Source: Saprospiraceae bacterium
GTDB taxonomy: Bacteria; Bacteroidota; Bacteroidia; Chitinophagales; Saprospiraceae
Direction of reading: 5' to 3'
Length of the DNA stretch: 64,000 nucleotides
NCBI GenBank assembly: GCA_016716335.1
Contig: JADJWN010000008.1
Span: 168,096-232,095 of the forward strand
Within the stretch, counting starts at the first letter, position 1. Each line of letters opens with the position of its first letter. A model generated the notes under the pieces. It was not told the origin of the DNA, searched no databases, and saw only the letters and a list, made by a program, of their open reading frames with translations. A program made the position numbers and the translations under genes. This document shows, in pieces, positions 9,712 to 19,795 of this stretch.

Positions 9712-10272
9712 TTAATATTCTTCACTTGTATTTTTAGCAGAAAAATTTCTGGTCTTAATATATGTTATTATAGAAAGAAAAACACCCACTAAAATTATAA
9801 TAAATTTGCTAATTACTAAAGCTTTAAATAATGCAATCTCACCAGCCTTGCCGGCAATGATCCACTCTTCCAATTGCCTGTTTTCAAAAAAGTCAAAAGC
9901 CCACGCTAATAACTGTAGTAATCCAAATATTAAAAGAATTTTAGCCAATATATTTTTAGATTCTCCCTGATTCACACTTATATATCTGCTTCTCATTCTT
10001 AAACACCATACCATTACAAAAGGAAAAATGACAGACATGAACACATAATCAATGTGCAGCTGCTGGATTACAAATTCCTTGCGTTCAATGTCTGATGTCC
10101 AAAATTTAATGAGAGAATCCAAAGCTTCTTTGCTACAAGGCAATTCAAATTTCATAATATTGAAGTACTCCCTGCGGTCAGGTATGGATTTATTCATTTG
10201 CCATATTTGATAAGTTGTAATACTGGCCGTGAGCAGGGTAATTGCGAGAAGAAAATATTGGAGTGATTTCAT
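9712..10272 (-). CDS. Small membrane protein coupled to patatin
   Basis: The 186-residue product has an N-terminal hydrophobic segment (about 4-24), a soluble loop, and three further segments (about 74-94, 108-128 and 148-170), so roughly four membrane passes. Its start overlaps the patatin stop by 4 nt (ATGA), which indicates translational coupling. Family not recognised. A similar pairing of a multi-pass protein with a patatin occurs at 58.6-61.5 kb, so it is probably a partner or membrane anchor for the lipase. Confidence 0.6.
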   Translation of the reverse strand: MKSLQYFLLAITLLTASITTYQIWQMNKSIPDRREYFNIMKFELPCSKEALDSLIKFWTSDIERKEFVIQQLHIDYVFMSVIFPFVMVWCLRMRSRYISVNQGESKNILAKILLIFGLLQLLAWAFDFFENRQLEEWIIAGKAGEIALFKALVISKFIIILVGVFLSIITYIKTRNFSAKNTSEEY

Positions 10273-11592
10273 GGGTCCCTTATTTCAAAAATTTTTTTTC
10301 TATCTTCTTTATATTCTGACCAGTTAAATTTGTGTAAAAATTCAATGGCAGCACGTGCACCTAATGCAAATAATTCAATTTTTTCATTTTCATCCATACT
10401 GAAATTCAAACTGTTAAATCCAGATGTGTCCACAACTTTTACACAATGTTTTTCGTAAAAGGTGTTTTTTTTCAAAAATTCTTTGTCTCCATAAGATTTA
10501 ATGGTTTCGATCAGATCAGCAACATATTTAACAAAAGTGAACGAATTTTCCTTTACAATCAAAGAGTCCAGTTTTACACCAAATACCGGTAATCGGGGTG
10601 ACTTAACTTTTGGATTGTGAAAGATATTGATTGGAAAATTAGACAATGCACCTCCATCTACAAAATAAATATCCCTTTCATTGTGCTTGTGTATAACTGG
10701 TGAAAAGAAAAACGGGATACTCATACTACACCTTACGAAGTCAGCTACATTAGAGCTGTCATTCCATCCATAGTCTGATGCCTGTAGTGGTAAATTAACT
10801 TTCTTTTTATCAGTCAGGTTAGTTGTTATCATGTTAATGTCGGAAGTAGAAAAAGGAACTTCTTTTTTTGCATCATTTGGATATTTCAAGTTTAAGTTTT
10901 CCGCATTCAAATAAGCTTTTTTTTTTCAATTTTTCTAATGTCTCTGCATTATTGCGAGTTAAAATATTATGCATCCATTTTCTGAAATCATTGCCGGGAT
11001 TTATACCCCAATGCAGTTTTTTAAATAAGAACCAAATGCTTAATAAAATTAATGTCAAAACCAAAGATACAACCAACAGAAAGTAAACAAATTTTGCATA
11101 AATGGGAGTATGATAGATACTGAGAAATATCAGATTTATGACTGTAAGCATAAATATACCCATCATAAAAATGACCAAATTCAGCATGTATCCTGAATTT
11201 GAAGCTGATTTCTTAAGTACATCAGGTAACCATTTTGGTCCATCCACAAATTCGACAAAGTTTTTTTCAGCTATATAACCGAGTATTTTTTCACTCTTTA
11301 TATCTGATTTATTGTCAATTGCCGCTAGCAATATGGCATTGATAGCTCCGGCACTTGTTCCGGCTAATTTCCAGAATCTTATTCCCGCTGTTTCGAGTAT
11401 ATAGGTATATCCTACATGTGCGAGTCCAAGAACCGATCCGCCTTCCTGCACCAGATTTACATACTGATTGCCTTCGCTGTCAGTGGTGTCACTAAATACT
11501 TCCTTGCTTTCTTTGATAGCCTTTGCTTCCTGAATTTGTACTTCAATTTTATCAAGATATTTTTTGATTTTTGTGCTTATTTCATTCTCCAT
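10269..11592 (-). CDS. Membrane-anchored patatin-like phospholipase (frame broken at poly-A)
   Basis: Two frames form one patatin of about 440 residues. The 5' frame (to 10873) has QEGGSVLGLAHVG (oxyanion loop) and GTSAGA with the catalytic Ser80, then two hydrophobic segments at about 134-190. The 3' frame carries SMSIPFFFSP and VDGGALSNFPI, whose Asp completes the Ser-Asp dyad. The break coincides with a run of ten A on the coding strand (10917-10926); nine A would restore a single frame. This could be a read error, a mutation, or slippage at the A run. It lies between the SxGC gene and the membrane-protein gene. Role: release of fatty acid from membrane lipid. Confidence 0.8.
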
Positions 11593-11639
11593 GGTCAGAA
11601 ATTTTATATATAATGTTATTTATTTAATATTGTAACCTG

Positions 11640-12350
11640 CTATTTTTCAATTTTCATATAATCCTCAGGCCATTTTTTAACAGATCTGCTTACTACTCCG
11701 CTTCTGGTTGCAGGATCAGACACAGTAACAGGAAACACATCTTCTTCGTCAAATAGGGTATAGCTGAATCTGTCAGGAAAGCTCCTGAGTGCTTTTTGTA
11801 TTATATCCATAATACTTATATGGCTGGAATTGTATTGCCTGACCTGACATCATGCTGAGTACTCCCCTACAAAAGCTGCAAAACTTGTGTTTGATCGATG
11901 CATATTGAGACCCTGAACGTCGCGAAAAAACTGTCCATTGCCATCTAATTTGCGATCTATCTGTCCATTGAGTATATCATCTCGCCAGCCTTTGAAATCC
12001 TTGTATCCGGGCCTTTGAACAAGCGCAGAATATTTTGATTTACCGTGCAGTCCTGTCTGCCAGCAACTTATGTATTGTCCGGGTGCAAGAATAAATGTGC
12101 CTTTGGGATTACCTAATCTGTTCAACAGATAAAATTTGCCGGGATCTACTGTAGCTTTATGGATTAATATTATCTCCTGACCATTTTCGTCCGAATAACT
12201 TACTCCAAGCAAATCGTCAAAATGGTCGATCTCTCCAAATTGTTTTCTGATTCCCCAGAGATTTAGATTGTATGGAATACTTCCGTTAAAATAGGTGTAA
12301 CCTTTACGTTGGTAAGCATCTTTAATTTGTTGAAGTGTGGGTTTATTCAT
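11640..12350 (-). pseudogene. SxGC-motif (L,D-transpeptidase-like?) protein with in-frame TGA
   Basis: The frame from 12350 reads 166 residues to TGA at 11850-11852 and continues in the same frame for 70 more codons to TAG at 11640-11642. The stop falls inside a motif reading SA-stop-CQV where I would expect SAGCQV, the SxGC pattern that includes the catalytic Cys of YkuD-like and phage-associated proteins; a His lies upstream in NMHRSN. GGA to TGA would explain it. The tail alone could start at ATG 11808-11810 (56 residues). The family identification is tentative. It sits between metallophosphoesterase and patatin genes with gaps of 18 and 47 nt. Confidence 0.55.
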
Positions 12351-12368
12351 ATGATTATGTTTTAAAAG

Positions 12369-13445
12369 TTATTGAGTAATGATATTTCCAAGATAGTTTT
12401 CTTCAAGAATTGTTTTTTCTATTCTACCAGTACTTTTATCTCTGCCCCACTTTATAAGACGCAACATCCCTTTATCAATTTCAATTCCGGTAATGTCTCC
12501 ATCTTTGTATATGCAACAACCGGTATTGTAAATCAGAGGTAATGGTTTTGGTGCCCGGCATACTCCATGTTCTTTCATCTTTTCTCGGATTATTTGCACA
12601 TATTGGTTGATTTCATTTACGATATCTGAGGCATCATATTTGACAGGATTATTTCTTACTTCCTGAATGTTTACATTGTACTTTGCCGCTTTATCCACCA
12701 AATCATGAACTGATGCCCTCAGTTTGATTTCATAATTATCCACCACCGTTTTGCCTCCCCAAAGAGGACGATGTGTATGTGCAAATATCAATAAAGTGTT
12801 TTGCTGTTTACTTACCCAGGAATAAAAATCATTTTCATCCTTTTCAATATCGCAGTAACTGTCATAATAAACCGTCCGGTTTTTCTTCCTTACATCATTA
12901 ATCCACCATCTGTAAATTGGCAGAAAAATATATTCAAAAAGGTCGGTCTTAATTGGTGCATAACTCTGATGTCCATGCACCATAAGTATATTTGGGAATC
13001 CTCCATATTGCAACAAAATACCTTCATATACCACCAATCCCGGAAAATGAGGGTGCAGATATTTCTTGACAAAACCCTGGTTTTCAAAAGGAGAATCGTG
13101 ATTGCCAAATACCCTTAGATATTGATTTTTATTGTGAAACTTACTTTCAAGGTGAAGACTTTCTATTTGGGTGTCTAATACTTTTTTGATATCCCAGTTT
13201 TCTTTGAGTTCATCAATATCTCCCAGATGTATTAATGTAAAATTTTCCTTAAGATACTCTTCTAATGCCGTGTGATAACTTAATTTATTGTATTCAGAAA
13301 AATCATCTACCGTATCCTTCAGGCCACGGTGTATATCGGAAAATATAATAAATTTATGATCATGTCCAATATTAAGCCTCAGTAATTTTGGATTTGTGGG
13401 ATCCCCCATGAGTTTATCCATATTTTTATGCAATCTCCCTGACAT
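12369..13445 (-). CDS. Calcineurin-like metallophosphoesterase
   Basis: I chose the ATG at 13443-13445 (358 residues) because it lies 11 nt after the GMC oxidoreductase stop; the longer frame to 13538 would overlap that gene. The metal-binding blocks of the family are all present in order: FSDIHRG, LGDIDE, FGNHDSP, MVHGHQ and FAHTHRP, giving two metal sites. A C-terminal block with NTGCCIY follows, as in UDP-2,3-diacylglucosamine-pyrophosphatase-like and related envelope phosphoesterases. The substrate cannot be told; the neighbouring lipases make a lipid or nucleotide-lipid phosphate plausible. No signal peptide. Confidence 0.75.
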   Translation of the reverse strand: MSGRLHKNMDKLMGDPTNPKLLRLNIGHDHKFIIFSDIHRGLKDTVDDFSEYNKLSYHTALEEYLKENFTLIHLGDIDELKENWDIKKVLDTQIESLHLESKFHNKNQYLRVFGNHDSPFENQGFVKKYLHPHFPGLVVYEGILLQYGGFPNILMVHGHQSYAPIKTDLFEYIFLPIYRWWINDVRKKNRTVYYDSYCDIEKDENDFYSWVSKQQNTLLIFAHTHRPLWGGKTVVDNYEIKLRASVHDLVDKAAKYNVNIQEVRNNPVKYDASDIVNEINQYVQIIREKMKEHGVCRAPKPLPLIYNTGCCIYKDGDITGIEIDKGMLRLIKWGRDKSTGRIEKTILEENYLGNIITQ

Positions 13446-13456
13446 GATTGTTGGTT

Positions 13457-14900
13457 TTAAAGTGTTACAAATTTTGATGCATATTTTGCCATTGCCATAG
13501 CAGTTGCCTGACAATTTGCTTTGATATTGGTTGGCCACACGCTGGTATCTGCGATGAAAAGATTTTTCATACCGTGTACTTCAAAATTGCAGCCTACTAC
13601 TCCTTTGGATTTATTTTCATTCATTCTGTTACCTCCCTGTGGATGTGCCGATCCCCACATGATATCATCATTTTTTTGTATCCATTCGTGAATTTTGGGA
13701 ATATCTCCAAATTCCCTGACTTCAAGTTTTTTAAACGAAGATGGAAGTACTCTCAAAGCACCACCCAAAAGAAATATAGCGCTAAGAGTCTGGATACCTC
13801 TTTTTAAGGAGAGTAACTCTGCTGATGAAAAACTAAAATTTATCTGTGGTCTTTTCTTCTTATCCAGCCTGATATTTCCACTGGGTGCTGAGGCTACCAT
13901 CACTCCAGCCTGCATCATGTATGGATAACGAAGCATAATTTCATGATGGTCTTTGTACCATGCACCTACTGTGAGCGAAAATATTCCTGGAGGAGAATGA
14001 AAGTTTCAATAAGGTATTCTTTGCTGGCATGTGCTATGCAATTTAGCCCTATTCCATCATAGGAATCTAGAGGTTCAGGATATTCAGCATTTACAAAAAT
14101 GCCTCCTAACAGATGAAATCCTTTGCCCGCCTGCCCATTGGGATTGATACCGCTTTGTAAAAGAACATCTGTTGAACCGATTGCACCTGCGCATACCACC
14201 ACCTTATCTGCTCTTACCAAATATGGTTTATTGTCCCGAATAAAAGACACACCATTGGCTATGCCATCTTTTTTTGTTATTACTACATGCTGCACTTGAT
14301 CTGCTATATGGGCACCTTTAGCTTCAGCCCATGGGATAAATGTGATGAGCATACTGGTCTTACGATTATAGCGGCATCCATAGTTGCACCAGCCACAACC
14401 AAGACATTCCTTTCTGTTATGGCTAAGATACTCGGCAGGTATGTTCATTTTTTTACATGCAGTGAGGAATATTTCTGCGGTTTTATTGGTTTCATGAGGT
14501 AAAATGGGAGATACATTTAATTTTTTTTCTATAAATTCATAATTGTCAATGAGCTCCTGCTCAGGTATATGAGCACCGGCCTTAGCCCAAACGGGTAGTA
14601 CTTCCTTGAGGTTGGCACGCAGCCAGATTGCATTATTGATGACAGTGCTGCCTCCTACACATTGTCCTTGTGCAATATTTACATCGTTGTCTTTAGTAGA
14701 TTGTAAACCGCACATCTTATAAAGTTTTGCATACATCTTCATCTCATCATGCTGGAAATCCTTATCCGGATTGCTGAATCTCTTTCCACGTTCAGCACCA
14801 ATACTTTTCAACCCCGGCTCGAAAGTTCATATGCCATAACTGCGCCTGATGCACCGGATCCAATGACTACTGCGTCATACTTGTTTTGGATTGTTGACAT
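13457..14900 (-). CDS. GMC-family FAD oxidoreductase (two single-base gaps)
   Basis: Joined from three frames. ATG at 14898-14900 starts MSTIQNKYDAVVIGSGASGA, the FAD-binding GxGxxG. The frame shifts at about 14812 (G run on the coding strand), continues with GGSTVINNAIWLR, a cysteine cluster CLGCGWCNYGC and CAGAIGSTDVL, shifts again at about 14000, and ends with the GMC C-terminal block SAHPQGGNRM and DTSVWPTN. Adding one base at each site gives 481 codons plus stop. The cysteine cluster resembles that of cholesterol-oxidase/gluconate-dehydrogenase-like members. Substrate probably an alcohol or sterol-like lipid (inference). Neighbour 14944-15365 looks like its small subunit. Confidence 0.75.
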
Positions 14901-14943
14901 TTTACTTAAGATTTGTCTTCATGAATCAATAATTGCTGATTGA

Positions 14944-15365
14944 CTACAGTAAATCGTGGTCTGTCATTACATGCACAAAACCAACTTCCTTCATAGCTTC
15001 AGGACTGCCTATCAATAACCTATACAGTACATCACTTTAAGTGCTTTTGATAGGTCTCTGAATTGAGAATGCAGTAAGCCTTTACTATCTATTACTTTCT
15101 TTAACACCTTTCTTCTGTCATTTAGGTCCAGTTTGCTGAAATTGGCAAAAACACCTGTGAATCTGGGTACAGCCACTTCCAGCAGTCTAAAAATTTCGGA
15201 AACCTTATCCAATGCCGGCGAATTTGATTCATATAGCATGGCATCTATCCTCAAAGCAGCATCTTTTGGTGATATGGCAGGTGGACCATCAGTCTCGATG
15301 AGTACTTCAAGTGCTTTTACCAAGGTCGTAAATTCAGCATCATTGAAAAATTTTAAACTGCTCAT
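14944..15365 (-). CDS. Small subunit-like protein of GMC dehydrogenase (frame broken)
   Basis: The frame from 15365 reads 117 residues to 15012, but a one-base gap at about 15026-15029 lets it continue as LYRLLIGSPEAMKEVGF and stop at 14944, about 140 residues in total. It is an all-helical protein without a clear signal peptide, in the size range of gluconate 2-dehydrogenase subunit 3-like proteins that pair with GMC flavoproteins. It ends 43 nt before the GMC start, which supports the pairing. The family name is inferred from context and helical pattern. Confidence 0.55.
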
Positions 15366-15589
15366 AGCTTTATTATTTGTTCTACATTAATTTATTCGGC
15401 AATCTAAGATATTATCATCACAAAATAAAAATTTTCGGATAATTTGATTTTAGGTGGACAGTTACTATGGATTGATGATTTTGTCATTTTAATTGGTATT
15501 GGTAATTAAAAATTTTAAAAATCCAAAAACCTTTAGTAAGGATTTTTAGAGGCTACAAAGCTTTATGATTAAGATTGAAACTTTTTTAT

Positions 15590-17043
15590 TCATGAATTCA
15601 GTCCAACACTGTTTATGTAATTATTAGTGAATACATTCGTTTTATTTAGCTCTGCTGCTACTTTTTTCCATTTTTCTATTTTGGGATATTTTCTTTGAAT
15701 CATGGCAGATGATTGATAGTTGTACTGCCCCCAATGCATTCTTACATTATATTTATCCATTTCCTTTTCTATGGATGTATAAATTTTTTTAGCGTGAAGC
15801 GTACCTTTTGCCATGATGACTTCTACCATACAGGTGTCTTCACCGTACATTGGGCTTATCCAGGCATTTGCTTTCCTCACAAATCGAATAGCCAGAGGTC
15901 CTGACATATACCAATTATTTTTCTTTCGAATGAATTCGATATGCTCCAAAAGTTTGTCTATAATTTCAATATATTGGTCATCTTTCATACTTATAGCCAA
16001 TTCGGAGGAATAGGCAGGAATGTAATTTGCTTCACCAATATTAAATACTTTAAAACTTTTATCAATATAAGTATCTTCTACAAAACTATTTAATGCCCAA
16101 TCTATGAATGCAGGAGATGATGACTTAAGGGTGTTGAAAATCTTATTTAGCTCCCCATTTTTGTTGAGTCTGGAAAGAAACTGAATGAAAGGATTTCTGC
16201 GTTTTGCATCTTTACTTTCATCTCCTTTAGGTACATATTTATTTCTTGTAGTGATAATACATGTATAATCTTTTTCCAGCGTTGGGTGTGGATTAAGTTT
16301 AAGTTCGAATGCAAAATTGTTTGTAAAAATATTTTTATCTTTCAGCATAGTTTTTACATCAGTCCAGTTTGATTTTTATGCTCTTCTTTCAAATAAAAAG
16401 CATCTGTTACTTCTATGATTACTGAATAAATTATTCCTAAAGTACCTATACCAACAGAAATGGCATTGTACCAATCGTCATCTTGCACCAATATGACTTC
16501 CGGGTATTTCTCTTGAAATCTTATGACATCCGTGATGCCGTTCTTAGGTTCTATTCTATACTTCTTCCCTCCGGAGCCTGCTACATCATAACTCAGGATG
16601 CATTCATACAGGGGACCTGCATTTATAACTGATCCGTGGGTAGAAGTCTGACAAACTCCGGCAATCGTCTGTCCGTCAAAACCTCCCAGCACTTTCAAAG
16701 CTTTATTCCTATTGTCCAACAGCTGATTCAGTTCGCGGATTCGCATTCCGGACTGAATCCTTACAAGATTTGTGAGATTATTATTTTGATTTAAAGTGTC
16801 AGGCTCAAGTGGAAGTTCTTTTCTGAGTTTATCTGGCATAATCATAAAATTGGGAGTAGGACAAACCGGTGACCAGCTGTGTCCTGATCCTGATGCTCTG
16901 ACCTTAATGTTATTCTCAAAAGACTCCGCTAAGGTAATAATATTGGTGATTTCGTCCCATGTGGCAGGATAAAATGTACGATCCGGCGTATGTCCGTATT
17001 CACCAATGTGGTTAGACCATTCTATATCTGAATTATAATGCAT
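15590..17043 (-). CDS. FAD-linked oxidase, aldonolactone-oxidase type (frame broken)
   Basis: Two frames make one protein of about 484 residues. The 5' frame has the VAO/PCMH FAD-binding domain: FYPATWDEI, VRASGSGHSWSP, GGFDGQTIAGVCQTSTHG and GIGTLGIIYSV. The 3' frame carries the ALO-type C-terminal domain with RFVRKANAWISP, VEVIMAKG and MHWGQ near the end. One base is missing at a run of five A on the coding strand (16373-16377); six A would give HKKSNWTDVKTML. The family includes D-arabinono- and L-gulono-lactone oxidases and sugar or alditol oxidases. It is the first gene of the minus-strand run; its substrate is unknown. Confidence 0.75.
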
Positions 17044-17589
17044 AAGATAAAAATTAATTTATTAGGTTGGTCATTTATGATATTATCAACATCAATACCA
17101 GTATGTTACCCTTAAAAGCTTATAAAACTTAAATTTTTTTGAAGTAAGGAATCAATCTTTACATGACTGAAATACTTTACAATATGCCAGATATCATTTC
17201 AGCATTTCTTGTAATCCAATACTGTTATTTTACAAAGAGTGAATTTCATCCAAAGTGCAGGGCAGTATTTGGATTGCAGAGTGGTGAATCTTGAGTATCA
17301 ATCTGCAGTATTTGCAAATTTTGTTAGGTGAAGGTTGTATTCTTATGGATCAGAATCAAGGGTACACATATCAATGAGAACAGAAAGTTTGAATCTGGAT
17401 GCATTCATTTTGTATCTCTTTTTATAATTTGTAAAACTTGGGTGCATGAAAAGAAGAGTTTGAAGGTTCTGTTATATTGCCGTAACCTACGTTTCTTGAA
17501 TAATAGATTTATCCAGCGATTCAACATTTCAGGTATAATCCCTGTTTGAATAAGGTATATTCTTTATAAAAACTCCTTAATCTTCACTT
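17044..17589. other. Intergenic region between divergent genes
   Basis: This 546-nt A/T-rich stretch separates the minus-strand island from the plus-strand OmpA-like gene and must hold promoters in both directions. No convincing TAnnTTTG box, RNA gene or repeat was recognised. A 73-codon frame at 17328-17549 has no protein-like features. Confidence 0.4.
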
Positions 17590-18930
17590 ATGCAAATTCG
17601 GATTTTAATCTTTTTGTTCCTGCTCTCTGCCATCGTATTTTCAGTTTCTGGTCAACGGTCTGTACCGCAATCAGATACCGAATGGATGAAAAGAGAGGTC
17701 TTCATTGAAAGCGGCTACGAAGCGGAGTATCTCTTCAGGATAGGTGATGTGGACAATCTCGGATTCGGATGGCCGGCGGATTTTGATCCCTTTTGCGGAA
17801 GGATGACGGAAGTGCATTATTTTCCCTGGGATGCTGACCGTAAGGAATTTCCCTTTATGGACCGGATTATCGTGTCATCAAAATTCCGGCAGGACAGGGA
17901 TTTTCCCTGTGGGCAGGATGGCTATTCCTTCGCTTCCGAACAATTTGTCAAAGGGCCTGCGGTGTACAAATTCAATATTTTTCAACTCAAGGGCAAAGAA
18001 ATAAAAGATGCCTGGCTGCAGATATTTATAGATGATTTTCAGGCGCCTACTTTTTGCTCTGCTTTCAGGATCAGGCTCAATGGAAAAGTCTTTGCAGAGG
18101 GCGAAAAAATCATCAATGCCATAGATCAGACCGGTCCGGTAGGTAAATTGATTACCCTGGCTGTACCTGAAGAGTTTTACTCTGTGATAGCTGAAGGCAA
18201 AGGTCTCGAAGTCCAGATTGACGAACTCACCGGTGCAGGTGATGGATATGCCATCGATTTTCTGAGACTTTTGGTCAACAGAAAAAGGGAAAACAGCTGC
18301 AAAGGTAACCTGAGGGGATATGTGCTCGATAAAGAAAGTTATGAACCGGTCAGGGGGGCTCAGATCAGAAGTGGTGAAGGTATAGTGGTCACATCCAATG
18401 CTGATGGTTATTTTGAGTTGAAAGGCCTGAGCACAGGATTTGAAGTATTGACCGCAGTGGCTACAGGATACAAAGACGGACAAAAGGGAGCAGATGTCGG
18501 TGAAGGAGATGAGAATGATGAAATACAGATTTATCTGGAGAAAGGAGGCAAGACTGTCACACTGAACAATAAAAAACTGAGTGCCGGCGAATCTGTCACA
18601 TTAAACAACATATTGTTTGATGTGGGCAAAGCTACCCTCAGACCCGAGTCATATACCGAACTGGACAAAGTGGTACAGATCATGCAGCAGAATCCTGCAC
18701 TTGAAATAGAACTATCGGGCCACACCTCTGCAGAAGGCGATCTGCGGATGAACAGATCTTTGTCCTACCAGAGAGTCAATGACTGCAAGCAATACATTAC
18801 GGATAAAGGAATAGATCCCGGCAGAATCATAGCAGTGGGTTATGGTCCTGACAAGCCGGTAGCTCCCAATGATACCGAGGCCAACCGGGCAAAAAACCGA
18901 AGGGTCGAAATGCGTATCACAAAACTGTGA
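17590..18930 (+). CDS. OmpA-family outer-membrane protein with carboxypeptidase-like domain
   Basis: The 446-residue protein has a signal peptide ending near VSGQ (about 1-22), a beta-rich region with several aromatic and cysteine residues (25-245), a CarboxypepD_reg-like domain (about 252-335; RGYVLDKESYEPVRGAQIRSGEG) and a C-terminal OmpA peptidoglycan-binding domain (about 340-446). The last contains NNILFDVGKATLRPES, LSGHTSAEG, LSYQRVNDCKQYI and NRAKNRRVEM. It probably links the outer membrane to the wall. A strong hairpin follows the stop. Confidence 0.85.
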   Translation: MQIRILIFLFLLSAIVFSVSGQRSVPQSDTEWMKREVFIESGYEAEYLFRIGDVDNLGFGWPADFDPFCGRMTEVHYFPWDADRKEFPFMDRIIVSSKFRQDRDFPCGQDGYSFASEQFVKGPAVYKFNIFQLKGKEIKDAWLQIFIDDFQAPTFCSAFRIRLNGKVFAEGEKIINAIDQTGPVGKLITLAVPEEFYSVIAEGKGLEVQIDELTGAGDGYAIDFLRLLVNRKRENSCKGNLRGYVLDKESYEPVRGAQIRSGEGIVVTSNADGYFELKGLSTGFEVLTAVATGYKDGQKGADVGEGDENDEIQIYLEKGGKTVTLNNKKLSAGESVTLNNILFDVGKATLRPESYTELDKVVQIMQQNPALEIELSGHTSAEGDLRMNRSLSYQRVNDCKQYITDKGIDPGRIIAVGYGPDKPVAPNDTEANRAKNRRVEMRITKL

Positions 18931-18950
18931 GTTGTGGGTGGCGTAAAACA

Positions 18951-18987
18951 AAATAGCCAATTTCCCTGATCCGGAAATTGGCTATTT
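18951..18987. terminator. Bidirectional hairpin terminator
   Basis: A perfect 15-bp inverted repeat, AAATAGCCAATTTCC / GGAAATTGGCTATTT, with a 7-nt loop lies 20 nt after the OmpA-like stop and 80 nt from the stop of the convergent lipoprotein gene. The A/T ends give short U runs in both directions. Confidence 0.8.
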
Positions 18988-19066
18988 CAATTCCTGACTT
19001 TACGATTCCGGAAATGTCCGGATTTTTTAAATGACTTCCTGAAAAAAGGAGTCAGGTGTTTTACTG

Positions 19067-19570
19067 TCACTGCTTATGAAAAGCTGCGTTATGTGCCAGA
19101 GGCTTACCGCATACCGGACAATTGCCTGCATTGGGTGAATGCCCGCCTTTACATCCTGATGCACATATGTAATGATGTACTATCCCATCCGGACCTGCCG
19201 GAATATTGACCTCCTGGGTCTGTGGAGGAGTGATCTGTTGAACCTGTTCGGGGGCAGGAGTACCCTGGACCGCTGAAGGGTTTTGAGCATTTGGCTGGTC
19301 ATGGAATGCCTGATTGTGTGCCAGAGTTTTGCCGCAGACAGGACAGGTACCCGGATTGTCTGAGTGTCCGCCCTTGCATAGATCCGGACAGATATAATGA
19401 TGAACAATCCCGTCAGGCCCCGCCGGTATATTTACCTGGCCCGGAGTATTTTCTGTGCCTGCCGGGGTGATTTCAGTAGGAGAATCTGAGGTGCTGTTTT
19501 CGGCAGTTTTCTCATTTTTACAAGCGAGTAGGGCAAAAGACAAAATTAGTGAGGTGACAAAAAATTTCAT
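19067..19570 (-). CDS. Lipoprotein with two Cys/His metal-binding-like repeats
   Basis: The 167-residue product has a signal peptide with lipobox LLAC (Cys17) and a Thr/Pro/Glu-rich linker. Two near-identical modules of about 45 residues follow, each reading NIPAGPDGIVHHYIC then C-KGGHS, CPVCGK and LAHN-AFH. Each module holds three or four Cys and about five His, like the heavy-metal-binding or YHS-like domains that follow copper pumps, although here the usual Met residues are absent. Likely periplasmic metal binding (inference). A -7 box lies 30 nt upstream. Confidence 0.7.
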   Translation of the reverse strand: MKFFVTSLILSFALLACKNEKTAENSTSDSPTEITPAGTENTPGQVNIPAGPDGIVHHYICPDLCKGGHSDNPGTCPVCGKTLAHNQAFHDQPNAQNPSAVQGTPAPEQVQQITPPQTQEVNIPAGPDGIVHHYICASGCKGGHSPNAGNCPVCGKPLAHNAAFHKQ

Positions 19571-19599
19571 TGGAGTGGATTTAAGTATTAAAGAATCTA

Positions 19600-19607
19600 C
19601 AAATCTA
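19600..19607 (-). promoter_or_regulatory. Bacteroidota -7 box for the Cys/His lipoprotein
   Basis: Minus-strand TAGATTTG fits TAnnTTTG and lies 30 nt before the ATG. No clear TTTG -33 box. Confidence 0.4.
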
Positions 19608-19795
19608 AGCTTTTTTGTCCAGTAGGGATGCCGTTTGGATGTAAATCACCTTTGTTAAGCTTATGAATTGTAGAATTCATCAGGAGTGATGCTCAAAACT
19701 TCCAGACAAATGTTTGGTCTTTGCATATGACTTATTGGTGCGTTATTCCCATTCATTAATCTATTATTAACATATCCGGCAAATCCAAATGAGTT

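Noticed and set aside
10269..11592. Programmed frameshift in the patatin
   Set aside because: Possible in principle, but many unrelated genes in the window carry the same kind of homopolymer indel.
11850..11852. Selenocysteine or UGA=Gly recoding
   Set aside because: TGA terminates other genes here and no SECIS-like hairpin was recognised; a point change in GGA is simpler.
17328..17549. 73-residue plus-strand ORF upstream of the OmpA-like gene
   Set aside because: No signal, domain or composition that supports coding.
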